A stretch of DNA of 64,000 bases from Paraburkholderia ferrariae NBRC 106233 (GCF_000685035.1 NZ_BAYB01000014.1:186001-250000); one strand, 5' to 3'; shown: positions 15,980 through 25,443, counted from the first letter of the stretch. Numbers and translations are program-made. The notes: generated from the letters alone by a model not told the origin.

Positions 15980-17095
15980 ATGCCCCATTCCGCCTGGGTT
16001 AGCGAAGCGATCCGCAAGATCGAAGCCGACTTCAACCGTTCCGCCGACACCCACCTGGTGCCGCTCGACCTGCCCGGCTATCCGGACATCCGCTTCTACT
16101 TCAAGGACGAGTCGAGCCACCCGACCGGCAGCCTCAAGCACCGGCTCGCGCGCTCGCTCTTTCTGTACGCGCTGTGCAACGGCTGGATCAACGAAAAGAG
16201 CACGGTGATCGAGGCGTCGAGCGGATCGACGGCGATTTCGGAGGCCTATTTCGCGCGGCTGCTCGGCTTGCCCTTCGTCGCGGTGATTCCGGCCAGCACC
16301 TCGCGCATGAAGATCGCGGAGATCGAGTTCTACGGCGGGCGCTGCCATCTCGTCGCGCAAGGCTCGAAGATCTACGCCGAATCGCACCGCATTGCGCGCG
16401 AGGCGGGCGGCCACTACATGGACCAGTTCACCTACGCCGAGCGCGCGACCGACTGGCGCGCGAACAACAACATCGCCGAATCGATCTTCAAGCAGATGGC
16501 CGCGGAGGAGCATCCGGTGCCGGCCTGGATCGTGTCGAGCGGGGGCACCGGCGGCACGATCGCGACGCTCGGGCGCTACGTGGCCTACCGGCGGCACGCC
16601 ACGCGGGTGCTGTGCGCCGATCCCGAGAACTCGGTGTTCTTCGACTACTTCAGGAGCGTGCTGGCGGGCCAGCCCGACGCGAGCCTCACGCTCGGCGTGG
16701 GCTCGCGCATCGAAGGGATCGGGCGCCCGCGCGTGGAGCGCTCGTTCCTTCCCACCTGCATCGACGCGATGGCGAAGGTGCCCGACGCGCTGTCGTTCGC
16801 GGCGATGCGCTACCTGGCCGCGCGGCTTGGCAAGCGCGTGGGCGGCTCCACCGGGACGAACTTCGTCGGCGTGCTGTATCTGGCCGGGCGCATGAAGGCG
16901 CGCGGCGAGGCGGGCTCGATCGTGAGCCTTCTGTGCGACAGCGGCGAGCGGTATCGGACCACCTACTACGACGACGCTTGGTACGCGGCCCAGGGGATCG
17001 CGATTGCCGACGCCGATGCGCTGATCGCGCGCGCCGCGGCCGGCGAGGCGATTTTCGCCGGAGCGGGCGCGGGTGTGGAGACGGCGGGGTTCTGA
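15980..17095 (+). CDS. PLP-dependent cysteine synthase-family enzyme (Cds1-like)
   Basis: A 371-residue fold-type II PLP enzyme. The Schiff-base lysine is in HPTGSLKHRLARSLF, SSGSTAISEAYFARLLGLPF is the substrate/phosphate loop and SSGGTGGTIATLGRY the PLP phosphate cup. The sequence order and the long N-terminus match the Cds1-like group, known in mycobacteria as L-cysteine desulfhydrases that release H2S, more than CysK/CysM. Activity on cysteine is therefore likely but not shown. GAGG lies six bases before the ATG. The gene is convergent with the secreted glycosidase gene. Confidence 0.8.
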   Translation: MPHSAWVSEAIRKIEADFNRSADTHLVPLDLPGYPDIRFYFKDESSHPTGSLKHRLARSLFLYALCNGWINEKSTVIEASSGSTAISEAYFARLLGLPFVAVIPASTSRMKIAEIEFYGGRCHLVAQGSKIYAESHRIAREAGGHYMDQFTYAERATDWRANNNIAESIFKQMAAEEHPVPAWIVSSGGTGGTIATLGRYVAYRRHATRVLCADPENSVFFDYFRSVLAGQPDASLTLGVGSRIEGIGRPRVERSFLPTCIDAMAKVPDALSFAAMRYLAARLGKRVGGSTGTNFVGVLYLAGRMKARGEAGSIVSLLCDSGERYRTTYYDDAWYAAQGIAIADADALIARAAAGEAIFAGAGAGVETAGF

Positions 17096-17141
17096 GGCGC
17101 GGTTAGAGGCCCGGGGTCCCGCATCGGCGGGATCGGCGCGC

Positions 17142-18554
17142 TCACGTGCCCGACGCGCCGGCCGGCGTGATTTCGAGCAGGATCGGGTGATCGGGCACGG
17201 CCACGTCGAGCGTGCGCACGTCCCGGTGGCTCGCGAGCGGCGTGGCGGAAACGAGCGGATCGTACACGTCGATGCGGCTGGCATTCGTGCCGAGATCGAG
17301 CCCGACGTTCGCGGGCGGACTTTCGAGCGGCGTGCCCGTCGCGCGGTTCCAGATGGGCGTTTCGTTCCAGAGCGCGAGCACGAAGCGGCCGTCCTTCTTC
17401 TGCAGCAGCAGGCTGTTTGCCGAAACCGGCATGCCCGCGAGCGTATAGGCGAGCGCGCCGGCCTTGGCGCCGTCTGCCGTGCCTTTGGCGCCGTGCGTGG
17501 TGCCGGCCTTCAGGATCGACGTGAGATTGCGGATCGCATACGCCACTCGCTTCGGACTGTTGTCGATGCGAAAGAAGCCGTAGTGCATCTCGTTGCTCTT
17601 GTTCTCCGGATCGGGCTTCTGGTCGAGCAGTTCATAGACGTAGGTCCGCTTCACGCCGGCCGCCGCCGCGTCCAGATAGCCGTTGAGCACGCCTTTGGCC
17701 TGGGTCGGCTCGTCCACGCCGAGCATGTACCAGCCCGCCTGCGGCAAGGTGAAGTAGCCGAATTCGGTGATGACGTAGGGCAGTCCGTACTTCTTGACGG
17801 CCTCGGCGGCCGCGCCCATCCACCGGTCGCCGTTCGCGTTATAGGTGGGCTGCTCGCCGTTTTGCGGATAGACGTGCTGGTTCGAATAGTCGGCGGCATT
17901 CGCGCGCGTGTCCACCTGCTTCACGTCGTAACCGGTGAGATCGTAGACGGCCACGCCCGCGAGTTGCGGGTGGGCGCGCACGCGCGTATAGATCTCGCGC
18001 TGTGCGGCGAGTCCGGCCGCGGCCCCGGTGAGGCCCTGGTAGGTGACCGGCCAGTTGTCGATCTCGTTGAAGCCTTCGATGGCCACCACGCTGCCGGGCA
18101 CCGCGGCGTTCAGTTGCGCGGCTTGCCCGACCGATACCGGGATGTCCGGGTGCATCAGAAAGTCGAACTTGATGCCGCGCTGCGCGACGTAGACGTAGCT
18201 CGCAAGCGGCGCGGCACCGCTGCCGGGCGCGGCATCGCGCACGTGGCGGATGCCGAGCCACGCCAGATCGTCGGCCACGTTGCGCACGTTGGCATAGGCG
18301 CCATCCGTGTAGTTGATGTGGGTGTTGACGGCGAGCGTGTCGATGAAGGCTTCGGCCGGCATCGCACGGACGGCTTCGGCGGCATGTGCCGCCGGCAGAT
18401 GGGCAAGCGCACAGACGAGTGCGCAGACTCCCGCGACGATGCGCAGATGCCGGGCAGCGGGCGATGGGGTGGCCGACGTGGCGGCAACCCGCGCGGCAGT
18501 CAATGCGAGAGGCGATGCGGCAGACGATGTGACAGAGGCGGCGGGATGCTTCAC
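17142..18554 (-). CDS. Secreted glycoside hydrolase-like protein (TIM-barrel, clan A type)
   Basis: The 470-residue product has an N-terminal export signal (hydrophobic core about residues 38-55, likely cut near AAHAAEA). The mature domain looks like a (beta/alpha)8 glycosidase: VVAIEGFNEIDNWP has the Asn-Glu pair typical of the acid/base in clan GH-A, and YVITEFGYF has the nucleophile-type Glu at the right distance (about 100 residues). A C-terminal beta-rich domain follows. I could not assign a GH family number. Its place beside the exopolysaccharide genes suggests it trims or degrades the exported polymer. Confidence 0.7.
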   Translation of the reverse strand: MKHPAASVTSSAASPLALTAARVAATSATPSPAARHLRIVAGVCALVCALAHLPAAHAAEAVRAMPAEAFIDTLAVNTHINYTDGAYANVRNVADDLAWLGIRHVRDAAPGSGAAPLASYVYVAQRGIKFDFLMHPDIPVSVGQAAQLNAAVPGSVVAIEGFNEIDNWPVTYQGLTGAAAGLAAQREIYTRVRAHPQLAGVAVYDLTGYDVKQVDTRANAADYSNQHVYPQNGEQPTYNANGDRWMGAAAEAVKKYGLPYVITEFGYFTLPQAGWYMLGVDEPTQAKGVLNGYLDAAAAGVKRTYVYELLDQKPDPENKSNEMHYGFFRIDNSPKRVAYAIRNLTSILKAGTTHGAKGTADGAKAGALAYTLAGMPVSANSLLLQKKDGRFVLALWNETPIWNRATGTPLESPPANVGLDLGTNASRIDVYDPLVSATPLASHRDVRTLDVAVPDHPILLEITPAGASGT

Positions 18555-18837
18555 GGCGTATTCCTTGCGTGCGCGCCGCCGGGGCGGGGCGTCGTGCCCA
18601 TGCCGGTGCGGCGGAAACGTTGGCTGGCGGCCGGACCATTTTGACTTGCTGCGGCGCCCTCCTTGTGTGCGAAGGCGAACGGATGGCGATTCGGAGGAAG
18701 ATTATATTTACCTTACAGCGCACGTCGCCCCGGCGATACGGAGAAGGCGTGCGCGTGCAGCGAGGGGCGGGCGATCCGCAGGGCCGCGGAGTCGCCGCGG
18801 CGAACGTCTGGTCACACAGCACACGGTGGCGAATCCA
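18555..18837. other. Spacer between divergent glycosidase and hydrolase genes
   Basis: 283 bases with the 5' ends of both flanking genes. A lone TTGACT at 18641-18646 and an AT-rich TATATTTACC near 18704 are seen, but they do not form a promoter pair at normal spacing. No gene seen. Confidence 0.35.
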
Positions 18838-20694
18838 ATGAAACCAGTTGTCTTCGACGGCTGCTTCGGCTGGCTGCATCCAGCCCAGTCCGGCACGGGG
18901 GTCGTGCTTTGCAATCCGTTCGGATATGACGCGCTCTGTACCCATCGGGGCTGGCGCAAGCTCGCGACGCGCCTTGCCGAGGCGGGGCTGCCCACGCTGC
19001 GCTTCGACTATCCCGGCACGGGCGACGCGGTGGGCTTCGAGGAAGATCCCGGGCGCTTCGAGGCCTGGCTCGCCGGCATCGAAGCGGCGGTCGAACGGCT
19101 GCGCGCGTGGACGGGCGTGGAGCGCGTCGCGCTGGTGGGCACGCGCCTGGGTGCCACGCTCGCTGCGCTCGCCGCGCAACGCGTGGGCAATATCGACAGC
19201 CTGGTCCTGCTCGCGCCTCCCGTGACCGGCCGCCGCTACCTGCGCGAATTGCGCGCGCACCGCCAGGCCTGGCTCAGCACGCCGGCCGGCGCGAATGCCC
19301 GGCCGATAGCCGACGACGAGCCTTACGTCGAAGCATTCGGCTTCGGCCTGCACGGCGAGGACATCGCGCGGGTGAGCGCCGTCGATCTGCTGCGCGACAC
19401 CCAGGCGCCCGCCCGGCGCGTGCTGATGCTCGACTCCACCGGTACGAATCTCGTCGATGTGCTCGCACGCCACTACGAATCACACGGCGTGGCGGTCGAG
19501 CAAGGAGATTTTCAGGAGTCCGATCGTTATTTTCTCGAGCCGCTGATCAGCAACGAACCGGTCGAGGCGTTCGGCCGCGTGGTGGAGTGGCTTGCCGAGG
19601 ACGCGAGGCCGCGTATCCCGGCGGCGCACGCGAACGTGCCGCCCGAACCGGCCCTTGCGTTGCCCACGCTACGCGCGGACGAGCGGCCCGTGGTATTCGG
19701 CCATTGCTTCGGCATTGCCTGCGAGCCCGGCGCGCCGCGCGCGGGGGCGCCTGCCGTGCTGCTCGTGTGCACGGGCGCGTCGCACCACATCGGCGATGGC
19801 CGGTTTTCGGTGCTGGTGGCCCGCCGGCTCGCCGCGCTGGGTATTGCCTCGCTGCGCATGGACCTGCGCGGCCAGGGCGATTCCTCGCCGCTTTCCGAAA
19901 CCGTGACGCTCGATTCGATTTACTCGCAGATGTCGCGCGAAGACGCGGCGGCGGGCGCGCAATGGCTGGCCGCGCACGGCCATGCGAGGGTGGTCGCTTT
20001 CGGCGTATGCGGCGGTGCCTTTGCGAGCCTGCAGTCCTGCGCGATGCAGCCGAATATCGTGGCTGCGTATGCCGTGAATCTCCAGAAGTTTGTCTGGTAT
20101 CCCACAAGCGATGCGCCGCAGGAAGACGGCTATGTTTCGTCGCTCGCCTATTGGCGCGCGCTCCTGAGCCGCGGAAAACGCACGCGGGCGCCGCAGGAAT
20201 CGACGTCGACCGGCCGCTTCGCGACGGCGCGCGCCCTCGCGCGCCGCACGCTGCAGCGCTACTGGTTCGCGAGCAAATCGCGCATCCTGCTGCGGCGCTG
20301 GGCGTTCGTCGGCAGGGAGTGGATTGCGCGCAACACGGGCACGAAGATCGACGCATACGAAACGCGTGCGCTGCTGCGCTCGATCCAGGCGAAGAACGTG
20401 CAGTTGCGTCTGGTCTATGGCGAACTGGACCGCGGGCTCGAGGAGGCGCGCCTGCTGCTGGGCGCTTCATTGCGCGCGCTGCGTCCGCTGCCGAACGTGC
20501 AGGTGCGGGTGCTGCCGAAGCTCGACCATGCGCTCTATACGCGCGAGTCGCGCAACATGGTCATGAACGACTTCGTGGATTGGCTGTTGACCGGCCTCAC
20601 GAGCGAGGACGAACTGACGAGCGGCGCGGAACGCCGGGTCATGCCGATTGCCGAGCGCGCGCCTTCGTGCGTCGGCTCCCCCGCGAGAGGGTAG
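18838..20694 (+). CDS. Tandem two-domain alpha/beta hydrolase with changed nucleophiles
   Basis: The 618-residue protein contains two alpha/beta-hydrolase domains in a row (about 1-260 and 280-600). In domain 1 the nucleophile elbow, normally G-x-S-x-G, reads G101-T-R-L-G105, so the serine is replaced by Arg; this GxRLG form is known to me from exosortase-associated hydrolases. In domain 2 the elbow is G389-V-C-G-G393, with Cys instead of Ser. The late His is plausibly in KLDHALYTRES. There is no signal peptide. It faces the carrier-protein operon tail-to-tail and lies in the exopolysaccharide locus; a thioesterase- or acyltransferase-like role on carrier-bound intermediates is my inference. 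Confidence 0.75.
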   Translation: MKPVVFDGCFGWLHPAQSGTGVVLCNPFGYDALCTHRGWRKLATRLAEAGLPTLRFDYPGTGDAVGFEEDPGRFEAWLAGIEAAVERLRAWTGVERVALVGTRLGATLAALAAQRVGNIDSLVLLAPPVTGRRYLRELRAHRQAWLSTPAGANARPIADDEPYVEAFGFGLHGEDIARVSAVDLLRDTQAPARRVLMLDSTGTNLVDVLARHYESHGVAVEQGDFQESDRYFLEPLISNEPVEAFGRVVEWLAEDARPRIPAAHANVPPEPALALPTLRADERPVVFGHCFGIACEPGAPRAGAPAVLLVCTGASHHIGDGRFSVLVARRLAALGIASLRMDLRGQGDSSPLSETVTLDSIYSQMSREDAAAGAQWLAAHGHARVVAFGVCGGAFASLQSCAMQPNIVAAYAVNLQKFVWYPTSDAPQEDGYVSSLAYWRALLSRGKRTRAPQESTSTGRFATARALARRTLQRYWFASKSRILLRRWAFVGREWIARNTGTKIDAYETRALLRSIQAKNVQLRLVYGELDRGLEEARLLLGASLRALRPLPNVQVRVLPKLDHALYTRESRNMVMNDFVDWLLTGLTSEDELTSGAERRVMPIAERAPSCVGSPARG

Positions 20695-20765
20695 CGGGGC
20701 GAGGTGGCCGCGGCCTGCTCGCGGTCTCGTTGCACGCAGATGCGCAGTCCGCGCCGCCGCTTTGG

Positions 20766-20828
20766 GCCTGCTTATCGAGCCCGCTTATTGACCCGTTTAT
20801 CGACCCGTTTATCTAGCCCGTTTATCGA
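20766..20828. repeat. Five 12-13-bp tandem repeats (GCCCGTTTATCGA)
   Basis: Units start at 20766, 20779, 20792, 20804 and 20816. The last covers the stop codon of the family 2 glycosidase. The array separates two convergent genes. Confidence 0.78.
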
Positions 20829-23386
20829 TAGAACACCGGTGCAACCGCATTGATTGCGCGGACTTCTCCGTCTGGTGCGGTTTCGCTTGCCTGCGCACCT
20901 TCTCCGTAGAGCGGCACGAGATCCACTACGACCGGCCGGTTGGGCGCCAGATGAAACCAGTCGCGGCGCGCGCGGTAGTGGGCGTCGGCGATATGCACGC
21001 AGCGCGCGAAGCGGCGCGCCTCGATCACGAGCTGCCAGCCGTGCGCCGCGCGCCGCGGCGTAGCGCTGATGCCCAGATCGTGCCGTTCGAGCGCGCGGCG
21101 CTCGGGCAGATGGAAGGCCTCGGCGACGATCGCGCCGCTTGCCGGATCGCGCAGCGTCGCGATCGTCACTTCATGGGCGCGCGGCCCGAAGCGGTAGGCA
21201 TGCGTGAAGTCGAAGAAGCGCCCCAGCAGTTCCGCGGCGCTCACGCATTGCACGCTGCGCGCGGCCAGTTCGACCGCGCGCGAGGCCTGAGCCACCGCCA
21301 CCGCGCCATCGCGCAGGCAAACGAGTTCGAGTTCGAGCGCGAGCGTGGCCGTGCCTTCGTTGACGAGGTGAATATCGAGGCCGTTGAGCCCTTCGTCGGT
21401 GATGACGGCCTGCACCGGTTGCAGCACCTGAGCGAGTCCATGCCACGCGCTCTTGGGCCGCCCGCACGCATCGATCACGCCCCAGCCCGCGCCCGCGCGC
21501 AGATCCTGCAACTGCCAGACGAGCCCGCCGCGGCACGAAGAACCGGCGCGGCGCCACTCCGAAAACACGTCGATCATCAGTTCGGCCACGACGGCGCGCG
21601 AGAGGTCGAGAAAGCGCTGCGGATCTTCATAGCGCACCTGGCTCGGCTCGACGCCGAAGAGCGTGCGCACGTAATGGTCGCGCACGTCGTCGAAGTCCCA
21701 GCCCGCGCCGGGGTCGCGCGGCACCGCCGCCTTCCAGCGCGGATCGTGCGCGTGGATCGTGCCGAGCGCGTCGTGCAGCGTGGCGTCGTCGGGCACGTTG
21801 GCGAAAGCGAGGCATTCGGAGGCAAAGCGCACCTGCGCGCGGCGCGCGTCGTCGAGCGGGCGCTGGTACGCGCTCACGCCGTAGTAGTGCGTGACGCCCG
21901 TGCGCGTCGAGAACGGCCAGACGCCGCCCGAAGGCGAATTGCTCACATAGGGCACGTCGGGCCGCTCGCGCGCGACGATGGACGGCAACTGCTGCGTGAA
22001 GAGCGCCTGCTCGCGCATCTCGGGCGGCAGGCCGAACATCGCGCCCTGCTGATCGGCCTCGCTGCCGCCGCACAGCACGGCGAGCGCGGCGTAGCGGCGC
22101 GTGCGTGCAAGAAACTGCGTGGCTTCGGCCTCGACGGCGGCGGTAAAGGCCGCGTCGGTGGGGTAATCGAAGTTGGCGAACGGGAAGTCCTGCCAGACCA
22201 GCATGCCCGCCGCATCCGCGAGACGGTAGAACGCATCCGACTCGTAGACCATGGTGCCGCCTATGCGGATCATGTTCATGCCGGCATCGCGCGCGAGTGC
22301 GAACGTGTGTTCGAGCTGCGCCTGCGTTCCCGCGAGCGTCGCGAGATCGGCGCTGGTCCAGCACGCGCCCCGGCAGAATACCGGAACGCCATTGATACGT
22401 AGTCCAAATCCTTTACCATCTTCGCCGCGATCCACTTCGATGGTACGAAATCCCACCTCGCCTAGCGCAATCGCGCGGTGCCCCAGTTGCAGCGTGACGG
22501 CGTGACGCGTCGGGCTGCCGTGCGTATGCGGCCACCAGCGTTCGGCATTCGGCACGCGCAGCGTGCCGTGCAGCGTGTGCGCGTCGCGCCATGCCAGCGT
22601 GCCTTCGGCCTGCCCGCAGTGCAGCGTCGCCGCGAGCGTGGTCGCGTGGGCGCGCACGAAACGCACGGTGACGTTCACGATGCCGTCGTCGCCTTCCATC
22701 GCGGTCGCGAGATCGACGCCATCCAGCGCATCCGGCGCCCCGGCCAGCAACTCGATCGGACGCCATGGCCCCGCAGCCTGGAGCGGCGGGCACCAGCCGG
22801 GCATGTGCCCGAGCAGCGTGGTGCGGACGTTGCGCAGCCCCGCATGGTCGAGCAGCCGCGGCCGCCAGCGGGCGCGCGTGCGCCGCGCGGCCAGCGCCGC
22901 GTCGAGCGAGCGGAAGCACAGCGCCAGTGTGGCCGGCCCGTGCAATTCGAATGCGATGTCGTGCGCGACGAACATCGACTCGGAGGTGAGCAGCAGGCGC
23001 TCGTCGAGCCAGACTTCGGCAACGGACGCGAGGCCGTGCAGGCGCAGGCGGCGCATACCGTGTCCGTCGAGCGTGCAGCGATACCAGTGATCGAGTCGGG
23101 CAAAGGGTGGCGGCCGCTCGGTGTCGAGCCGGCCCGCGGCGCGTAGCGCCGAGGCGATCGTGCCCGGCACTTCGGCGTCGAGCCAGTCTTCGATGCGCGT
23201 CGCCGTTTCGAGTGCCGCGGGTGTCGCACAGGCGCCGGCCGGCGTCGAAACGCAACGCCAAGCTGCATGCAGCGGCGCCGGCCAGATGTCGTCGTTGCCC
23301 TGCGCCGGAGCAGGGGCAGGCGCGGTCGCGCCCCCCGGCTCGCCCGTGGCTGTTTCACTCGTGTCGTACAGCGAAAGATTACGCAC
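20822..23386 (-). CDS. Glycoside hydrolase family 2 protein, beta-mannosidase-like
   Basis: An 854-residue protein with the GH2 layout: N-terminal sugar-binding sandwich (about 35-200), Ig-like domain (about 205-315), then the TIM barrel from NGVPVFCRGACWTSAD onward. RDAGMNMIRIGGTMVYESDAFY and DAAGMLVWQDFPFANFDYP are typical of beta-mannosidases. The acid/base Glu is probably in VLCGGSEADQQ (family GNNE/GGNE changed to GGSE) and the nucleophile in RFASECLAFANVP. No signal peptide is seen, so it should be cytoplasmic. It starts at GTG, 38 bases after the DUF1839 gene, and is last in the carrier-protein operon, an unusual partner for such genes. Confidence 0.82.
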   Translation of the reverse strand: MRNLSLYDTSETATGEPGGATAPAPAPAQGNDDIWPAPLHAAWRCVSTPAGACATPAALETATRIEDWLDAEVPGTIASALRAAGRLDTERPPPFARLDHWYRCTLDGHGMRRLRLHGLASVAEVWLDERLLLTSESMFVAHDIAFELHGPATLALCFRSLDAALAARRTRARWRPRLLDHAGLRNVRTTLLGHMPGWCPPLQAAGPWRPIELLAGAPDALDGVDLATAMEGDDGIVNVTVRFVRAHATTLAATLHCGQAEGTLAWRDAHTLHGTLRVPNAERWWPHTHGSPTRHAVTLQLGHRAIALGEVGFRTIEVDRGEDGKGFGLRINGVPVFCRGACWTSADLATLAGTQAQLEHTFALARDAGMNMIRIGGTMVYESDAFYRLADAAGMLVWQDFPFANFDYPTDAAFTAAVEAEATQFLARTRRYAALAVLCGGSEADQQGAMFGLPPEMREQALFTQQLPSIVARERPDVPYVSNSPSGGVWPFSTRTGVTHYYGVSAYQRPLDDARRAQVRFASECLAFANVPDDATLHDALGTIHAHDPRWKAAVPRDPGAGWDFDDVRDHYVRTLFGVEPSQVRYEDPQRFLDLSRAVVAELMIDVFSEWRRAGSSCRGGLVWQLQDLRAGAGWGVIDACGRPKSAWHGLAQVLQPVQAVITDEGLNGLDIHLVNEGTATLALELELVCLRDGAVAVAQASRAVELAARSVQCVSAAELLGRFFDFTHAYRFGPRAHEVTIATLRDPASGAIVAEAFHLPERRALERHDLGISATPRRAAHGWQLVIEARRFARCVHIADAHYRARRDWFHLAPNRPVVVDLVPLYGEGAQASETAPDGEVRAINAVAPVFYR

Positions 23387-23424
23387 GGCCTTCCCCCCGG
23401 CAACCGCAGCGCTTCGTCATGCCA

Positions 23425-24423
23425 CTACGCCATCCAGGCGGCGAGCGGTTCGAGCGTGTTTTCGTAACCGGCTTCCAGCACGTCGAAGCAATCGTCGCAG
23501 GTGTCGCGCCGATTGCGCGCCATCGCGCGCACCAGCCGGAACTGCATCACCATGGCCTCCGAAGAGACCTTTTGCGCCGAAGCCGCAATCGTCTCCGGAA
23601 TCGCTACGCCGTGTGCGTCCAGCCATGAGAGGTACTTCGAGAGAAACTCGAAGTTCGCGCCCAACTGGCGCATCAGGTTGAACGAATACACATGGAAGTA
23701 GCTTTCCCCGCGCGCGAGCAGCGTATCGAGCTGCGCCGGAAACGCCGCGCGCCACTCGGTCACGGGATTGCGCTGCGGGCGCCGCGCGAGGTGTCCGCGA
23801 AAGAGTTCCGCCGAAGCCTCCGCGAGCGCGCTGCCTTCGAGCGGCGCGCGCACGCGCTTGGCGAATTCCACGTAAGGGAAGAGGAGCTCCGCGCGCGCCG
23901 TGAGGTGCGGCAGCTTGCGGAACACGCCGTCGTAATCGTCGCCGGCGAGCGTGTGGTAGCCGGTGTTGTGGAAGTAGCCGAGGCGCTTGCCGGGCGGGTC
24001 GATGAAGTCGATGCCCACCGTGGTCTTGGGATGCTCGCGCTGGTACGAAGTCGCGCGCGTGTTCGGCAGATAGAAGCCGTCCACTTCGACGAGCACCGTG
24101 TGGCCGCGCTGCGTTTGTGCGAGCACGCGGTCTTCGAGCGAGTCGTAGATGGCCAGCTCCGTGACCTGGGTGCCGTACAGCCGTTCGATGTCTTCGAGCG
24201 GAAACTTGAAGAACGTGAACTGGTCGCCCTCGAAATCCTGCGTGACCGTGAAGGCGAGCGCCGCGCGCGGGTCGAAACCCATGCCGTGCAGCAGCTCGAT
24301 CCACAGATCGACGTAGCAATTGGTTTCCACCCACACGCGCTCGCCCTGGTGCAGCGCATGCGAGCTGTGCTGGCGCTGGCCGTCCCAGGCGGGCACGGCG
24401 AGGTTCGCGGCCGGCGCGTTCAT
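23425..24423 (-). CDS. DUF1839-family protein
   Basis: A 332-residue soluble protein of the DUF1839 family, known from rhizobia and Burkholderia next to amino acid:[carrier protein] ligases. It starts near the conserved WVETNCYVDLWIELLHGMGF, and contains AFTVTQDFEGDQFTFFKFP, VDGFYLPNTRATSYQREHPKTT and YFHNTGYHTLAGDDYDGVF. The Cys in ETNCYVD and the His/Asp in HTLAGDD are candidate active residues. The start overlaps the ligase stop as ATGA. Its constant pairing with a loaded carrier protein suggests that it acts on, or accepts, the aminoacyl group; the reaction is not known to me. Confidence 0.82.
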   Translation of the reverse strand: MNAPAANLAVPAWDGQRQHSSHALHQGERVWVETNCYVDLWIELLHGMGFDPRAALAFTVTQDFEGDQFTFFKFPLEDIERLYGTQVTELAIYDSLEDRVLAQTQRGHTVLVEVDGFYLPNTRATSYQREHPKTTVGIDFIDPPGKRLGYFHNTGYHTLAGDDYDGVFRKLPHLTARAELLFPYVEFAKRVRAPLEGSALAEASAELFRGHLARRPQRNPVTEWRAAFPAQLDTLLARGESYFHVYSFNLMRQLGANFEFLSKYLSWLDAHGVAIPETIAASAQKVSSEAMVMQFRLVRAMARNRRDTCDDCFDVLEAGYENTLEPLAAWMA

Positions 24424-25442
24424 ACGCCGGCCTCCGCGAGCGCGCGCCCGATGCGTGCCTGGGTGTCGCCCCACAGCAGCGCGCGCACGTCGTCGGGCCA
24501 CGCTTTCACGTCGAGGCCATGGTGCTTGAACAGCGCGAGCGTGATGCGCTCCATGCCGAAGCCGACGCAGGCCGTATGCGCCGTCGAACCGTCCTCGCAG
24601 GCGATCTTCCAGATGCCGCCGAAGTGATCCATGTGGTAGTTGAACGAGAGGCAGGCCGTCTTGCCGTCCGCGTTGGCCACCGGAATCAGCAGTTCGAACT
24701 TGAGCGCCTGGGCGCGCTGGCTGTCGGCGACGATCTTGCCGCCGCGGCCGAAGAACGGGTCGTTGGCGAGATCCACGTCCACCGGCAGCGCGAGCAGCGA
24801 GACCAGCAGCGAGCCGCGGTCGATCCACATCTGGCGGAACGCCATCACCTGTTCGGGGTTGCCGAGGCGCACGTACTCGCGTTGACGGAACATCTGCATG
24901 CGCGCCGGGTCGAGCGAAGGTTCGTGGCGAAAACAATAGGAGTACACATCGATCGTGCGGCCTTCCGCGGGCAGCGGACCGCGCCGCGCCATCACCGGAT
25001 AGATCGGATAGCAGGCGGCCGGCGTCAGCACGATGCGCGTGGGCTTTTGCTGCTCCATCCATGCGTCGTCGCGGTCGTCGTCGCGTTCCTTCATGGCGTC
25101 GTCGAGGCAGCGCAGCAGGCGCATCTGGCCCGCGTCGTTGCCGCAGAACGAATGCACCGTGCCGGCGAGCTGCGGGAAATTCTTCAGGTACTCGCTGTCC
25201 TCGAAGTCGGTGCGGCGCATGGCGGGCGGAAAGCGCAGCACCTCGGGTGCCTGGTCGGCGCCCAGATGCGTGATCGCCACGCTCAGGCGTTCGATGACAT
25301 CTTCGAACACCTGGCTGCGGCCGTAGAGGCCGGGCTCGCCCGTGTCGATCAGCAGGCCGCCAGCGATCAGCTCGTCGCGGAACGTGGGCGCGTCGGCGCC
25401 GGCCGCGGCTTGCAGCGCCGCGGTTTCGGTCATCGTGTTCAT
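24420..25442 (-). CDS. Amino acid:[carrier protein] ligase (truncated seryl-tRNA-synthetase homologue)
   Basis: A 340-residue class II aminoacyl-tRNA-synthetase-like enzyme with only the catalytic domain; the tRNA-binding coiled-coil arm of SerRS is missing. Motif 2 is YSYCFRHEPSLDPARMQMFR and motif 3 GFGMERITLALF. C144, E189 and C292 fall at the places of the zinc ligands described for the Bradyrhizobium homologue Bll0957. In that family the enzyme makes an aminoacyl-adenylate (Gly or Ala) and loads it on the phosphopantetheine of a carrier protein. The partner carrier protein is encoded three genes up in the same operon (26706-26951). Gap to the preceding gene is one base. Confidence 0.9.
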   Translation of the reverse strand: MNTMTETAALQAAAGADAPTFRDELIAGGLLIDTGEPGLYGRSQVFEDVIERLSVAITHLGADQAPEVLRFPPAMRRTDFEDSEYLKNFPQLAGTVHSFCGNDAGQMRLLRCLDDAMKERDDDRDDAWMEQQKPTRIVLTPAACYPIYPVMARRGPLPAEGRTIDVYSYCFRHEPSLDPARMQMFRQREYVRLGNPEQVMAFRQMWIDRGSLLVSLLALPVDVDLANDPFFGRGGKIVADSQRAQALKFELLIPVANADGKTACLSFNYHMDHFGGIWKIACEDGSTAHTACVGFGMERITLALFKHHGLDVKAWPDDVRALLWGDTQARIGRALAEAGV

Positions 25443-25443
25443 G

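Noticed and set aside
17117..17132. Hairpin TCCCGC-ATCG-GCGGGA between the convergent PLP enzyme and glycosidase genes as a terminator
   Set aside because: The stem is only six base pairs and no T-run follows on either strand.
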